From contig NZ_CP130831.1 in assembly GCF_030549525.1 (NCBI RefSeq), forward strand, positions 3,373,501 through 3,437,500: a DNA stretch of 64,000 nt, read 5' to 3'. Within the stretch, counting starts at the first letter, position 1; each line of letters opens with the position of its first letter. Under the pieces are notes generated by a model that worked only from the letters and a program-made list of their open reading frames with translations, had not been told where the DNA came from and ran no database searches. This document shows positions 26,744 through 33,661 of this stretch, piece by piece. The stretch comes from Stenotrophomonas sp. 704A1. GTDB lineage: Bacteria; Pseudomonadota; Gammaproteobacteria; Xanthomonadales; Xanthomonadaceae. The position numbers and the translations under genes were made by a program.

Positions 26744-27814
26744 ATGCGCCCTGCCGCCCTGCTGTGTGCCGCCGTTCTCGCGCTGCTGCCGTTGACGGTG
26801 TTGGCGGCGGCACCGCTGGCACCGCCGGATGCCGGCATCGATGGGCTGATGCAGGCCTACGATGGCCAGGTGCCGGGCGCAGCGGTGCTGGTGCTGCATG
26901 CGGGCAAGCCGGTGTTCCGCCGCGGCTACGGCCTGGCGGTGGTCGAAGACCACACCGCGGTGACAGCGGCCAGCAACTTCCGGCTGGCCTCGGTCAGCAA
27001 GCAGTTCACCGCGGCCGCGGTCCTGCTGCTGGTGGAGGACGGCCGGCTGGCACTGGACCAGCCCGCGCAGCGCTGGCTGCCGGAACTTCCGCCGGCCGCC
27101 GCAGGCATCACCCTGCGCCAGTTGCTGTCGCACACCAGCGGCCTGCTGGACTACGAAGCGCTGATGGACCCTGCCGACACCCGGCAGGTCCGCGACGCCG
27201 ACGTGCTGGCGCTGCTGGCCCGCGAAGATCGACTCGCCTTCGCCCCCGGCAGCCGCTACCGCTACAGCAACAGCGGCTACGCACTGCTGGCGCTGATCGT
27301 CGGCCGCGCCGCCGGCATCGACTTTGCCGGTTTCCTGCAGCAGCGCATTTTCCAGCCGCTGGGCATGGCCCACACCGTCGCCCACCAGGACGGGGTCGAC
27401 CAGATCGCGCAGCGTGCCTATGGCTACAGCGAGGTTGACGGCCACTGGCAGCGAACCGACCAGAGCACGACCAGTGCCGTGCTCGGCGACGGTGGCATCT
27501 ATTCCTCGCTGGACGACCTCGCACGCTGGGACGCGGCCCTGTACGACGACCGCCTGCTGTCAGCCGCATCGCGCACGGCCATGTTCAGCCCGGCCACCGC
27601 CACCCCCGAAGCCGACGTGCCGCACTATGGTTTCGGCTGGCGCCTGAACGGTGGTGCGCAGTGGCACAGCGGCGAAAGCATCGGCTTCCGCAACGTGATC
27701 GTGCGCTACCCCGAGCACCAGCTGACGGTGATCGTGCTGAGCAACCGCAACGCCCCCGAACCCTATCCGCTGGCCCTGACAATCGCCCGGCGCTGGCTGG
27801 ACATCCTGCAATGA
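26744..27814 (+). CDS. Serine hydrolase, class C beta-lactamase/DD-peptidase fold
   Basis: This 356-residue exported protein has a signal peptide ending near VLAAA. Motif 1 of the beta-lactamase-related fold is SVSKQF (nucleophile Ser and Lys), motif 2 is YSNSGY (Tyr-x-Asn), and the third motif region is the His-containing WHSGESIGF. The family includes esterases and D-amino peptidases as well as AmpC; this protein is closer to the general serine-hydrolase group than to true beta-lactamases. The ATG at 26744 has GGAG 6 nt upstream. The stop overlaps the next start by 4 bp (ATGA). Confidence 0.92.
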   Translation: MRPAALLCAAVLALLPLTVLAAAPLAPPDAGIDGLMQAYDGQVPGAAVLVLHAGKPVFRRGYGLAVVEDHTAVTAASNFRLASVSKQFTAAAVLLLVEDGRLALDQPAQRWLPELPPAAAGITLRQLLSHTSGLLDYEALMDPADTRQVRDADVLALLAREDRLAFAPGSRYRYSNSGYALLALIVGRAAGIDFAGFLQQRIFQPLGMAHTVAHQDGVDQIAQRAYGYSEVDGHWQRTDQSTTSAVLGDGGIYSSLDDLARWDAALYDDRLLSAASRTAMFSPATATPEADVPHYGFGWRLNGGAQWHSGESIGFRNVIVRYPEHQLTVIVLSNRNAPEPYPLALTIARRWLDILQ

Positions 27815-28212
27815 CCGATCCGAACGCCCTGCTGGGCATCCACCACGCCGCCCTGATCTGCAGCGACTACGCCCGCTCCAGGGACTTCTACGTCCGCATC
27901 CTCGGCCTGCGCGTGCTGGCCGAGAACCACCGCGCCGCACGCGATTCGTGGAAGCTGGACCTGGCCCTGCCCGACGGCGGCCAGCTGGAACTGTTCTCCT
28001 TCCCCTCACCGCCGCCACGCCCCAGCCGCCCCGAAGCCCAGGGCCTGCGCCACCTGGCCTTCCGTGTTGCCGCGCTGGAGCCCTTCATCCAGCGCCTGGC
28101 CGCACACGGCGTGGACTGCGAACCGATCCGCGTGGACGAGTACACCGGCCGCCGCTTCACCTTCTTCGCCGATCCGGACGGGCTTCCGCTGGAGCTGTAC
28201 GAAGTCGGTTGA
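27811..28212 (+). CDS. VOC-family metalloprotein, YaeR/GloA2-like
   Basis: This 133-residue single vicinal-oxygen-chelate protein has two beta-alpha-beta-beta-beta repeats with likely metal ligands: His in IHHAALICSDYARS, Glu in GGQLELFSF, His in GLRHLAFRV and Glu in LPLELYEVG. It is close in pattern to the YaeR/SMU1112c group of glyoxalase-I-like proteins. The actual substrate is not known. The start ATG overlaps the serine hydrolase stop codon by 4 bp, so it is the third gene of a short operon with the DUF885 protein. Confidence 0.92.
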   Translation: MTDPNALLGIHHAALICSDYARSRDFYVRILGLRVLAENHRAARDSWKLDLALPDGGQLELFSFPSPPPRPSRPEAQGLRHLAFRVAALEPFIQRLAAHGVDCEPIRVDEYTGRRFTFFADPDGLPLELYEVG

Positions 28213-28338
28213 TGCAGGACCCGCAGGCCGCCCTCCCCCCAGGGGGGGGACAGCAGCGGCCCCTTCCCCATACCCCGCCGAATGGGTATACAGTCGACCC
28301 GTACGGCATCGTGCCGGAATGAACCCTGGGAGGGGACC

Positions 28339-28782
28339 ATGCGCAAGACCTTCAAGACCCTGCTGCTGGCGCTGCCGCTGTGCCTGGCCGCACTCTCGGC
28401 ACAGGCGGCCGATGGCGCCGCCGGCCGCTGGAAGACCATCGACGACAAGACCGGCAAGGTGAAGTCGATCGTCGAGATCACCCAGGCCGCCAACGGCACC
28501 CTGTCCGGCAAGGTGGTCGAGATCCTGCATTCGGACAAGGGGCCCAACCCGGTCTGCGACGGCTGTGAAGGCGCCAACAAGAACAAGCCGGTGAAGGGCA
28601 TGACCATCCTCTGGAACCTGAAGGCCGACGGCGCCAACAAGTGGTCCGGTGGCACCATCCTCGACCCGGCCAACGGCAAGACCTACAAGTCGAAGATGGA
28701 ACTGCAGCCGGGCGGCACCAAGCTGGACGTGTCCGGCTGCGTCGCCTTCATCTGCCGCGCGCAGACCTGGCAGCGCGAGTAA
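28339..28782 (+). CDS. DUF2147 secreted protein
   Basis: This 147-residue protein has a signal peptide cut after SAQA (about residue 23) and a lipocalin-like DUF2147 domain: AAGRWKTIDDKTGKVKSIVEI, then LSGKVVEIL, a Cys pair in VCDGCEG, GMTILWNLK, GGTILDPANGKTYKSKMEL and the final Cys-containing VSGCVAFICRAQTWQR. The family is small, periplasmic and of unknown ligand. GGGAGGGG lies just before the ATG at 28339. It stands alone, with a strong hairpin terminator downstream. Confidence 0.92.
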   Translation: MRKTFKTLLLALPLCLAALSAQAADGAAGRWKTIDDKTGKVKSIVEITQAANGTLSGKVVEILHSDKGPNPVCDGCEGANKNKPVKGMTILWNLKADGANKWSGGTILDPANGKTYKSKMELQPGGTKLDVSGCVAFICRAQTWQRE

Positions 28783-28807
28783 GCGTCCGGCCCAGCGACC
28801 CGCCCAC

Positions 28808-28831
28808 GTGACCCGGCCCCGGCCGGGTCAC
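28808..28831 (+). terminator. Hairpin terminator after the DUF2147 gene
   Basis: A perfect 11-bp inverted repeat (GTGACCCGGCC at 28808-28818, GGCCGGGTCAC at 28821-28831) lies 25 bp after the DUF2147 stop. The downstream tract CTCGTTG is only mildly T-rich. It also separates the gene from the metG promoter region. Confidence 0.6.
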
Positions 28832-28884
28832 CTCGTTGCGGGCATGCGATAATCTGCGGTTCCCCCTGGCTGCACCCCGTGACC

Positions 28885-30966
28885 ATGACCCGTACCGCAC
28901 TCGTCACCACCGCCCTGCCCTATGCCAATGGCCCGCTGCATCTGGGCCACCTGGTCGGCTACATCCAGGCTGACATCTGGGTGCGCGCGCGTCGAATGAG
29001 TGGCGGCAAGGCCTGGTTCGTCTGCGCCGACGACACCCATGGCACGCCGATCATGCTGGCGGCCGAGAAGGCCGGGGTCACCCCGGAAACCTTCATCGCC
29101 GCCATCCAGGCCAGCCATGAGCGCGATTTCGCCGCCTTCGGCGTCGCCTTCGATCATTACGATTCGACCAACTCGGCGGCCAACAAGGCGCTGACCGAGC
29201 AGTTCTACCTGAAGCTGGAAGCGGCCGGCCACATCAGCCGCCGTTCGGTGGCGCAGTTCTACGACCCGGCCAAGGGCATGTTCCTGCCCGACCGCTACGT
29301 CAAGGGCATCTGCCCCAACTGCGGCAGCGCCGACCAGTACGGCGACAACTGCGAAGTGTGCGGTGCCACCTATGCGCCGACCGACCTGAAGGAACCGCGT
29401 TCGGTCATCTCCGGGGCCACGCCGGAAATGCGCGATTCGGAGCACTTCTTCTTCGAGGTGGGCCATTTCGACGGCTTCCTGCGCGACTGGCTGGGCGGCG
29501 ACGTCGCACTGCCGGGCGTGAAGGCCAAGCTGGGCGAGTGGCTCAATGCCGAAGGCGGCCTGCGCGCGTGGGACATCTCGCGCGATGCGCCGTACTTCGG
29601 CTTCGAGATTCCCGGCCAGCCGGGCAAGTACTTCTACGTCTGGCTGGACGCGCCGATCGGCTACCTGTCCAGCTTCCAGACGCTGTGCGGCAGGATCGGC
29701 GAAGACTTCGAAGCGCACCTGCGCGCCGGCACCAGCACCGAGCTGCACCATTTCCTCGGCAAGGACATCGTCAATTTCCACGGCCTGTTCTGGCCGGCGG
29801 TGCTGCACGGCACCGGCCATCGTGCGCCGACCCGCCTGCACGTCAACGGCTACCTGACCGTGGACGGCGCCAAGATGAGCAAGTCGCGCGGCACCTTCGT
29901 GATGGCCCGCACGTTCCTGGATGCCGGCCTGGAACCGGAAGCGCTGCGCTATTACTTCGCGGCCAAGTCCAGCGGCGGCGTCGACGATCTCGACCTGAAC
30001 CTGGGTGACTTCATCGCGCGCGTCAATGCGGACCTGGTCGGCAAGTTCGTCAACCTCGCCAGCCGCTGCGCCGGCTTCATCAGCAAGCGCTTCGACGGCC
30101 AGCTGGCCGCGCAGCTGCCCGATGCCGCGCAGTACCAGCGCTTCGTCGATGGCCTGGCGCCGATCCGCGAGGCATACGAGCGCAACGACCCGGCTGCCGC
30201 GATCCGTCTGACCATGACCCTGGCCGATGAAGCCAACCGCTACATCGATGATGTGAAGCCGTGGGTGATCGCCAAGCAGGAAGGCGCCGACGCGCAGCTG
30301 CAGGCGGTGTGCAGCCAGGGCCTGAACCTGTTCCGCGTGCTGGTCACCGCATTGAAGCCGGTGCTGCCGGCCACCGCCGCGCAGGCCGAAGCGTTCCTGG
30401 CCGCGCCGGTGAACGACTGGACCGAGCTGGCACAGCCGCTGCTGGGCCACCGCATCACCGACTACACCCCGTTGTTCACCCGTATCGACCCGAAGAAGAT
30501 TGACGCCATGATCGACGCCTCCAAGGACACCCTGCAGACCGCCGCCGCAGCGGCCCCCGCCGCCACGACCGACGCCGTGAAGCCGGCGGCCCCGGCCCCG
30601 GCCAAGGACCCGGCGAAGAGCGCCGACACCCCGGCCTACATCGGCATCGATGATTTCGCCAGGCTCGACCTGCGCATCGGCAAGGTGCTGGTGTGCGAGT
30701 TCGTGGAAGGCTCGGACAAGCTGCTGCGTTTTGAACTGGATGCCGGCGAGCTGGGCAAGCGCCAGATCTTCTCCGGCATCCGTGGCAGCTACGGCGAGCC
30801 GGAAAAGCTGGTCGGCCGCAGCGTGGTGTTCATCGCCAACCTGGCCCCGCGCAAGATGCGCTTCGGCCTGAGCGAAGGCATGATCCTGTCGGCCGGTTTC
30901 GACGGCGGCGCACTGGCCCTGCTGGACGCCGACAGCGGCGCGCAGCCGGGCATGCCGGTCCGCTGA
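28885..30966 (+). CDS. metG: Methionyl-tRNA synthetase
   Basis: This 693-residue class I synthetase charges tRNA-Met in the cytoplasm. The HIGH-type motif is HLGH in PLHLGHLVGYIQAD, followed by the zinc knuckle with CPNCGSADQYGDNCEVCG (about 145-161) and the KMSKS motif in GAKMSKSRGT (about 330). A Pro/Ala-rich linker (about 550-580) joins the C-terminal tRNA-binding domain (DFARLDLRIGKVLVCEFVEGSDKLLRFELD), which mediates dimerisation in long MetRS. I start at the ATG 28885; a GTG two codons earlier is also possible. Confidence 0.97.
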   Translation: MTRTALVTTALPYANGPLHLGHLVGYIQADIWVRARRMSGGKAWFVCADDTHGTPIMLAAEKAGVTPETFIAAIQASHERDFAAFGVAFDHYDSTNSAANKALTEQFYLKLEAAGHISRRSVAQFYDPAKGMFLPDRYVKGICPNCGSADQYGDNCEVCGATYAPTDLKEPRSVISGATPEMRDSEHFFFEVGHFDGFLRDWLGGDVALPGVKAKLGEWLNAEGGLRAWDISRDAPYFGFEIPGQPGKYFYVWLDAPIGYLSSFQTLCGRIGEDFEAHLRAGTSTELHHFLGKDIVNFHGLFWPAVLHGTGHRAPTRLHVNGYLTVDGAKMSKSRGTFVMARTFLDAGLEPEALRYYFAAKSSGGVDDLDLNLGDFIARVNADLVGKFVNLASRCAGFISKRFDGQLAAQLPDAAQYQRFVDGLAPIREAYERNDPAAAIRLTMTLADEANRYIDDVKPWVIAKQEGADAQLQAVCSQGLNLFRVLVTALKPVLPATAAQAEAFLAAPVNDWTELAQPLLGHRITDYTPLFTRIDPKKIDAMIDASKDTLQTAAAAAPAATTDAVKPAAPAPAKDPAKSADTPAYIGIDDFARLDLRIGKVLVCEFVEGSDKLLRFELDAGELGKRQIFSGIRGSYGEPEKLVGRSVVFIANLAPRKMRFGLSEGMILSAGFDGGALALLDADSGAQPGMPVR

Positions 30967-31042
30967 TCCGGCGCGGGCGCGGCCCACGCCGCGCCCGGTC
31001 GGGGAAACCGCCATGGCTAGCACGGCAACGGGAGACGGCAGG

Positions 31043-31633
31043 ATGGAGCTGGCGCTGTTCGACTTCGACCACACGGTTACCACCTGCGATACCTACGGCC
31101 GTTTCCTGCGCCGGGTGGCCACCGCCGAACAGCTGGCCCAGGCCTGGTGGAAAGTCGGGCCCTGGCTGCTGGCGTACAGGCTGAAACTGATCTCGGCCGC
31201 GCGTATCCGCGCCCGCGTGACCCGCCTGACCTTCCGCGAGCGCCACGCCGATGACATCGAAACGCTGGCCGCCGGCTTTGCCCGCGAGGTGCTGCCCGAA
31301 GTGGTGCGTCCGGAGATGCTGGAGCAGATCCGCTGGCACAAGCAGCAGCAGCACACCGTGGTGGTGGTCTCCGGTTCGCTGGACCTGTACCTGCGCCCGT
31401 GGTGCGAGCAGCAGGGCCTGCAGCTGATCTGCAACCAGCTGGAAAGCGATGGCGGACGACTGACCGGCCGCTATGCTGGCGGCGACTGCGGTCCGCGCAA
31501 GGTCGATCACATCCGCCGCCGCTTCGATCTGTCGCGCTACGCGCGCATCCATGCCTACGGTGACAGCAGCGAGGACCGGCCGATGCTGGCGCTGGCCCAC
31601 GAACGCTGGTATCGCGGCAAACCCCTGAAATGA
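31043..31633 (+). CDS. HAD-IB family phosphatase
   Basis: This 196-residue cytoplasmic HAD-superfamily hydrolase has motif [10 protein letters not shown] at residues 6-14 (Asp nucleophile and acid/base Asp), motif II VVVVSGS, motif III Lys in GPRKVDHI and motif [13 protein letters not shown]. It is close to the HAD-IB subgroup that includes phosphoserine phosphatases and acyltransferase-linked phosphatases; the substrate is not predictable. I chose the ATG at 31043 because the DxD motif then sits close to the N terminus as in the family, and GGAG lies 8 nt upstream. An ATG at 31013 with GGGGAA before it is equally well supported. Confidence 0.9.
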   Translation: MELALFDFDHTVTTCDTYGRFLRRVATAEQLAQAWWKVGPWLLAYRLKLISAARIRARVTRLTFRERHADDIETLAAGFAREVLPEVVRPEMLEQIRWHKQQQHTVVVVSGSLDLYLRPWCEQQGLQLICNQLESDGGRLTGRYAGGDCGPRKVDHIRRRFDLSRYARIHAYGDSSEDRPMLALAHERWYRGKPLK

Positions 31634-31658
31634 CCGCAACGCGCAGCCTTCGCCACGC

Positions 31659-32072
31659 ATGAGCCTGATCCCTCCCCTGACCGAACGCCTGGACCGTGTG
31701 CTGCCGCAGACCCAGTGCGGGCAGTGCGGCTACGACGGCTGCCGCCCCTATGCACAGGCGATGGCGCGTGGCGAGGCGGGCGTGGACCGTTGTCCGCCCG
31801 GCGGCGATGCCGGTGCGCGGGCACTGGCGCAGGTGCTGGGCGTGCCGGCACTGCCATTCGATCGCAGCCGGGGCGAGCACAAGCCGCCGCAGGTGGCCTT
31901 GATCGTGGAAGCGGACTGCATCGGCTGCACCAAGTGCATCCAGGCCTGCCCGGTCGATGCCATCGTCGGCGGCGCCAAGTACATGCACACCGTGATTGCC
32001 GATCTGTGCACCGGCTGCGAGCTGTGCATCCCACCCTGCCCGGTGGATTGCATCGAGCTGGTGCTGGTGTAG
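31659..32072 (+). CDS. rnfB: RnfB-type ferredoxin, short form
   Basis: This 137-residue iron-sulfur protein has a Cys-rich N-terminal cluster site ([15 protein letters not shown] ... DRCPPGG) typical of RnfB and, at the C terminus, two CxxCxxCxxxCP motifs for two 4Fe-4S clusters ([12 protein letters not shown] and [12 protein letters not shown]). It lacks the N-terminal membrane segment of full RnfB. In Xanthomonadaceae such short forms occur without the rest of the Rnf complex, and no other rnf gene is nearby here. It probably acts as a soluble electron carrier. It lies 25 bp after the HAD gene. Confidence 0.9.
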   Translation: MSLIPPLTERLDRVLPQTQCGQCGYDGCRPYAQAMARGEAGVDRCPPGGDAGARALAQVLGVPALPFDRSRGEHKPPQVALIVEADCIGCTKCIQACPVDAIVGGAKYMHTVIADLCTGCELCIPPCPVDCIELVLV

Positions 32073-32453
32073 TTTCTTCTGCGGCGCGGCGGCGTCGCGT
32101 TGCGCTGAGAGCAACAGCAACGGCAACAGCTGGGAGCGTCGGCTGCCTGGGTTTGATGATCTGGGCGGGTGGGCGGGGGTTGGCAGGTGCGGACCTTGGT
32201 CCGCACACTCTCTCCGACGCCAAGAACCCTCGTCGCAATCAACCTTGCGTGCGCACGCTGGCGACGATCGAATCACGATGCATGTCGCAGATTGCCCGGT
32301 CTATCGCGACCGTGGCGCCACTGGCGTTCGAGGCGGCTCAACAGCATGCAAAAATGCCGGAAGCGTCCTGTACGTTGCAGGCATTGCAACTTGTCTGATT
32401 GGCATTCAGCCACGGCGGGGTTACAGATGGTGAGCCACCGGAAAGGGTGGCCG

Positions 32454-32604
32454 GGCTTCGAAAACCCGTTTTGTCGAACGTTGTTTACGCTTGCCAGCCG
32501 GCGTCATCTTGCGTGGCGCCGGCTGGCAATCCGTCGGCCGGTCATGGCGGGCGGGGCGTGGAGGTCTTCGGGCCAGCCGGATCGTTCGACACCGGTTTTC
32601 GAGC
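32454..32604 (+). repeat. Large imperfect inverted repeat enclosing a perfect 13-bp hairpin
   Basis: The outer arms are at 32454-32480 and 32582-32604. The left arm contains GGCTTCGAAAACC and TGTCGAACG; the right arm, reversed, contains GGCTCGAAAACCGG and TGTCGAACG. Inside, TTGCCAGCCGGCG (32491-32503) and CGCCGGCTGGCAA (32517-32529) form a perfect 13-bp stem with a 13-nt loop. The structure is not followed by a T-run, so it does not look like a simple terminator. Confidence 0.7.
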
Positions 32605-32615
32605 CACGTCTCCGT

Positions 32616-32635
32616 CCGCCACCTTTGGGTGGCGG
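32616..32635 (+). promoter_or_regulatory. Perfect 8-bp hairpin just before the small helical protein gene
   Basis: CCGCCACC (32616-32623) and GGTGGCGG (32628-32635) form a stem with a TTTG loop, ending 29 bp before the ATG at 32665. Being inside the probable leader, it may affect translation or RNA stability. The role is inferred from position only. Confidence 0.4.
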
Positions 32636-32664
32636 CTACCGTCTGTCCAGCACGGAGCCTTGCC

Positions 32665-33039
32665 ATGAACGCCTCGGATTTCTCCTCTCTGCACGCTTAC
32701 CTCGGCCCGGCCGCTGCGGGCGAGGACACGGAACAGTCGCCATCGCCTGATCCCACCACGCTGGTTGCGACCTTGCGCCGCATCGGCACCGGTGCCGCCG
32801 CTGACGGTCAGCCATGGCCGGAGCGGCATCAAATCCCCAGCCGGTGCATGGCGCTGGCCGATGCCGATTGCGCGCTGGCCGGGCTGCGCGTGGTGCAGGA
32901 GGTCCTGCTGGCCGCCGAGCGCACCCGGCAGAACGGCGCGCCGGCGGAGTACGTCGGCGACCGGGTCATGGAAGGCCTGATGCTGGCCTGCCTGGCCTTG
33001 TGCACGCAGGCAAGCTCACGGTTGCAGCCGCAGCGGTAG
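32665..33039 (+). CDS. Small helical protein of unknown function
   Basis: I do not recognise this 124-residue protein by name. The N-terminal 35 residues are acidic and loosely structured; the rest is predicted helical (CMALADADCALAGLRVV, VMEGLMLACLALCTQ). The length and layout, a disordered start then a helical hairpin, recall the small DUF3077/DUF6124-like proteins of pseudomonads, but that comparison is by overall look only. CACGGAG lies about 8 nt before the ATG. The unusual structured leader upstream is its most notable feature. A convergent hairpin downstream separates it from the RidA gene. Confidence 0.7.
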   Translation: MNASDFSSLHAYLGPAAAGEDTEQSPSPDPTTLVATLRRIGTGAAADGQPWPERHQIPSRCMALADADCALAGLRVVQEVLLAAERTRQNGAPAEYVGDRVMEGLMLACLALCTQASSRLQPQR

Positions 33040-33070
33040 CGGACGGTGCAGCGCCCGTTGCCCGACGCGT

Positions 33071-33111
33071 GGGGTCAGATCCGGTGTCCCGTGGAAAACC
33101 GGTCTGACCCC
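33071..33111. terminator. Bidirectional hairpin between convergent genes
   Basis: GGGGTCAGA at 33071-33079 pairs with TCTGACCCC at 33103-33111, and CCGGT at 33081-33085 pairs with ACCGG at 33098-33102, giving a stem of about 14 bp with one bulge. It lies between the stop codons of the small helical protein (+) and the RidA gene (-). Confidence 0.6.
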
Positions 33112-33121
33112 TGCCCGGTCA

Positions 33122-33469
33122 TTACGGCACGGCCGCGGTAACGATGATCTCGACCTTCCAGTCGGCGTGGGCCAGCTTGGCCTCCACCGTGGCACGGGCC
33201 GGCGTCGCCCCTTCAACCACCCACTCGTCCCACGCCTTGTTCATGCCTTCGAAATCGGCCATGTCGGCCAGGAAGATCTCGGCCCGCAGCACGTGCTGGC
33301 GGTCACTGGCGACCAGCGCCAGCAGCTTGTCGATCTCGGCCAGCACCTGCCGGGTCTGGCCGGTGATGTCCTGGCTGGTGTCTTCCGGAATCTGGCCGGA
33401 AAGGTAGGCGACCTTGTTGTACACGGTCATCTCGGACATGCGCGGTCCGACGTCGTAACGCTCCATCAT
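33122..33469 (-). CDS. RidA family (enamine/imine deaminase-like) protein
   Basis: This 115-residue protein has the YjgF/YER057c/UK114 fold: YNKVAYLSGQIPEDTSQDITGQTRQVLAEIDKLLALVASDRQHVLRAEIFLADMADF and a C-terminal TPARATVEAKLAH. The Arg in PARATVE corresponds to the catalytic Arg of RidA, which hydrolyses reactive enamines made by PLP enzymes. The spacing and the VYNKVAYLSGQ start suggest one of the Rid1-7 paralogue groups rather than RidA itself. The start is the ATG pair at 33469/33466 with GGAG 8 nt upstream. Confidence 0.9.
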   Translation of the reverse strand: MMERYDVGPRMSEMTVYNKVAYLSGQIPEDTSQDITGQTRQVLAEIDKLLALVASDRQHVLRAEIFLADMADFEGMNKAWDEWVVEGATPARATVEAKLAHADWKVEIIVTAAVP

Positions 33470-33661
33470 GGGCGTGGCTCCTGCGGGTGGTCTGGACTGC
33501 ATTCTCACCCAGCTGGAGCGCGAAGTGTGTACCCGTTGCGGCCAGTGGATGCCGCCACTTCCGGCACAGCAGCGGCGCTGGTCAAACCGCGCCGGCAGGC
33601 GCACGATGCGCCACGCCTGCGTTGACACCGCCCTCGCCCCTACTGACGCACCCTTGCGCCG

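Larger units (their letters stand above)
32073..32664 (+). other. Gene-poor region with a structured leader
   Basis: About 590 bp without a convincing gene. The right half (32454-32635) contains three nested or adjacent inverted repeats and ends just before a small protein gene. The left half has only short frames without motifs. The structures could form a 5' leader RNA, a small RNA, or the trace of a repeat element. Confidence 0.5.

Noticed and set aside
24265..26838. Very long minus-strand open frame (857 codons) across the DUF885 gene
   Set aside because: It lies opposite a well-supported gene with signal peptide and zinc-protease motif. The encoded sequence is His/Gln/Arg-rich low complexity with no domain, as expected from the reverse strand of a GC-rich gene.
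28828..31083. Minus-strand open frame of 751 codons opposite metG
   Set aside because: metG has all synthetase motifs on the plus strand. The reverse frame has no family motif and no plausible start.
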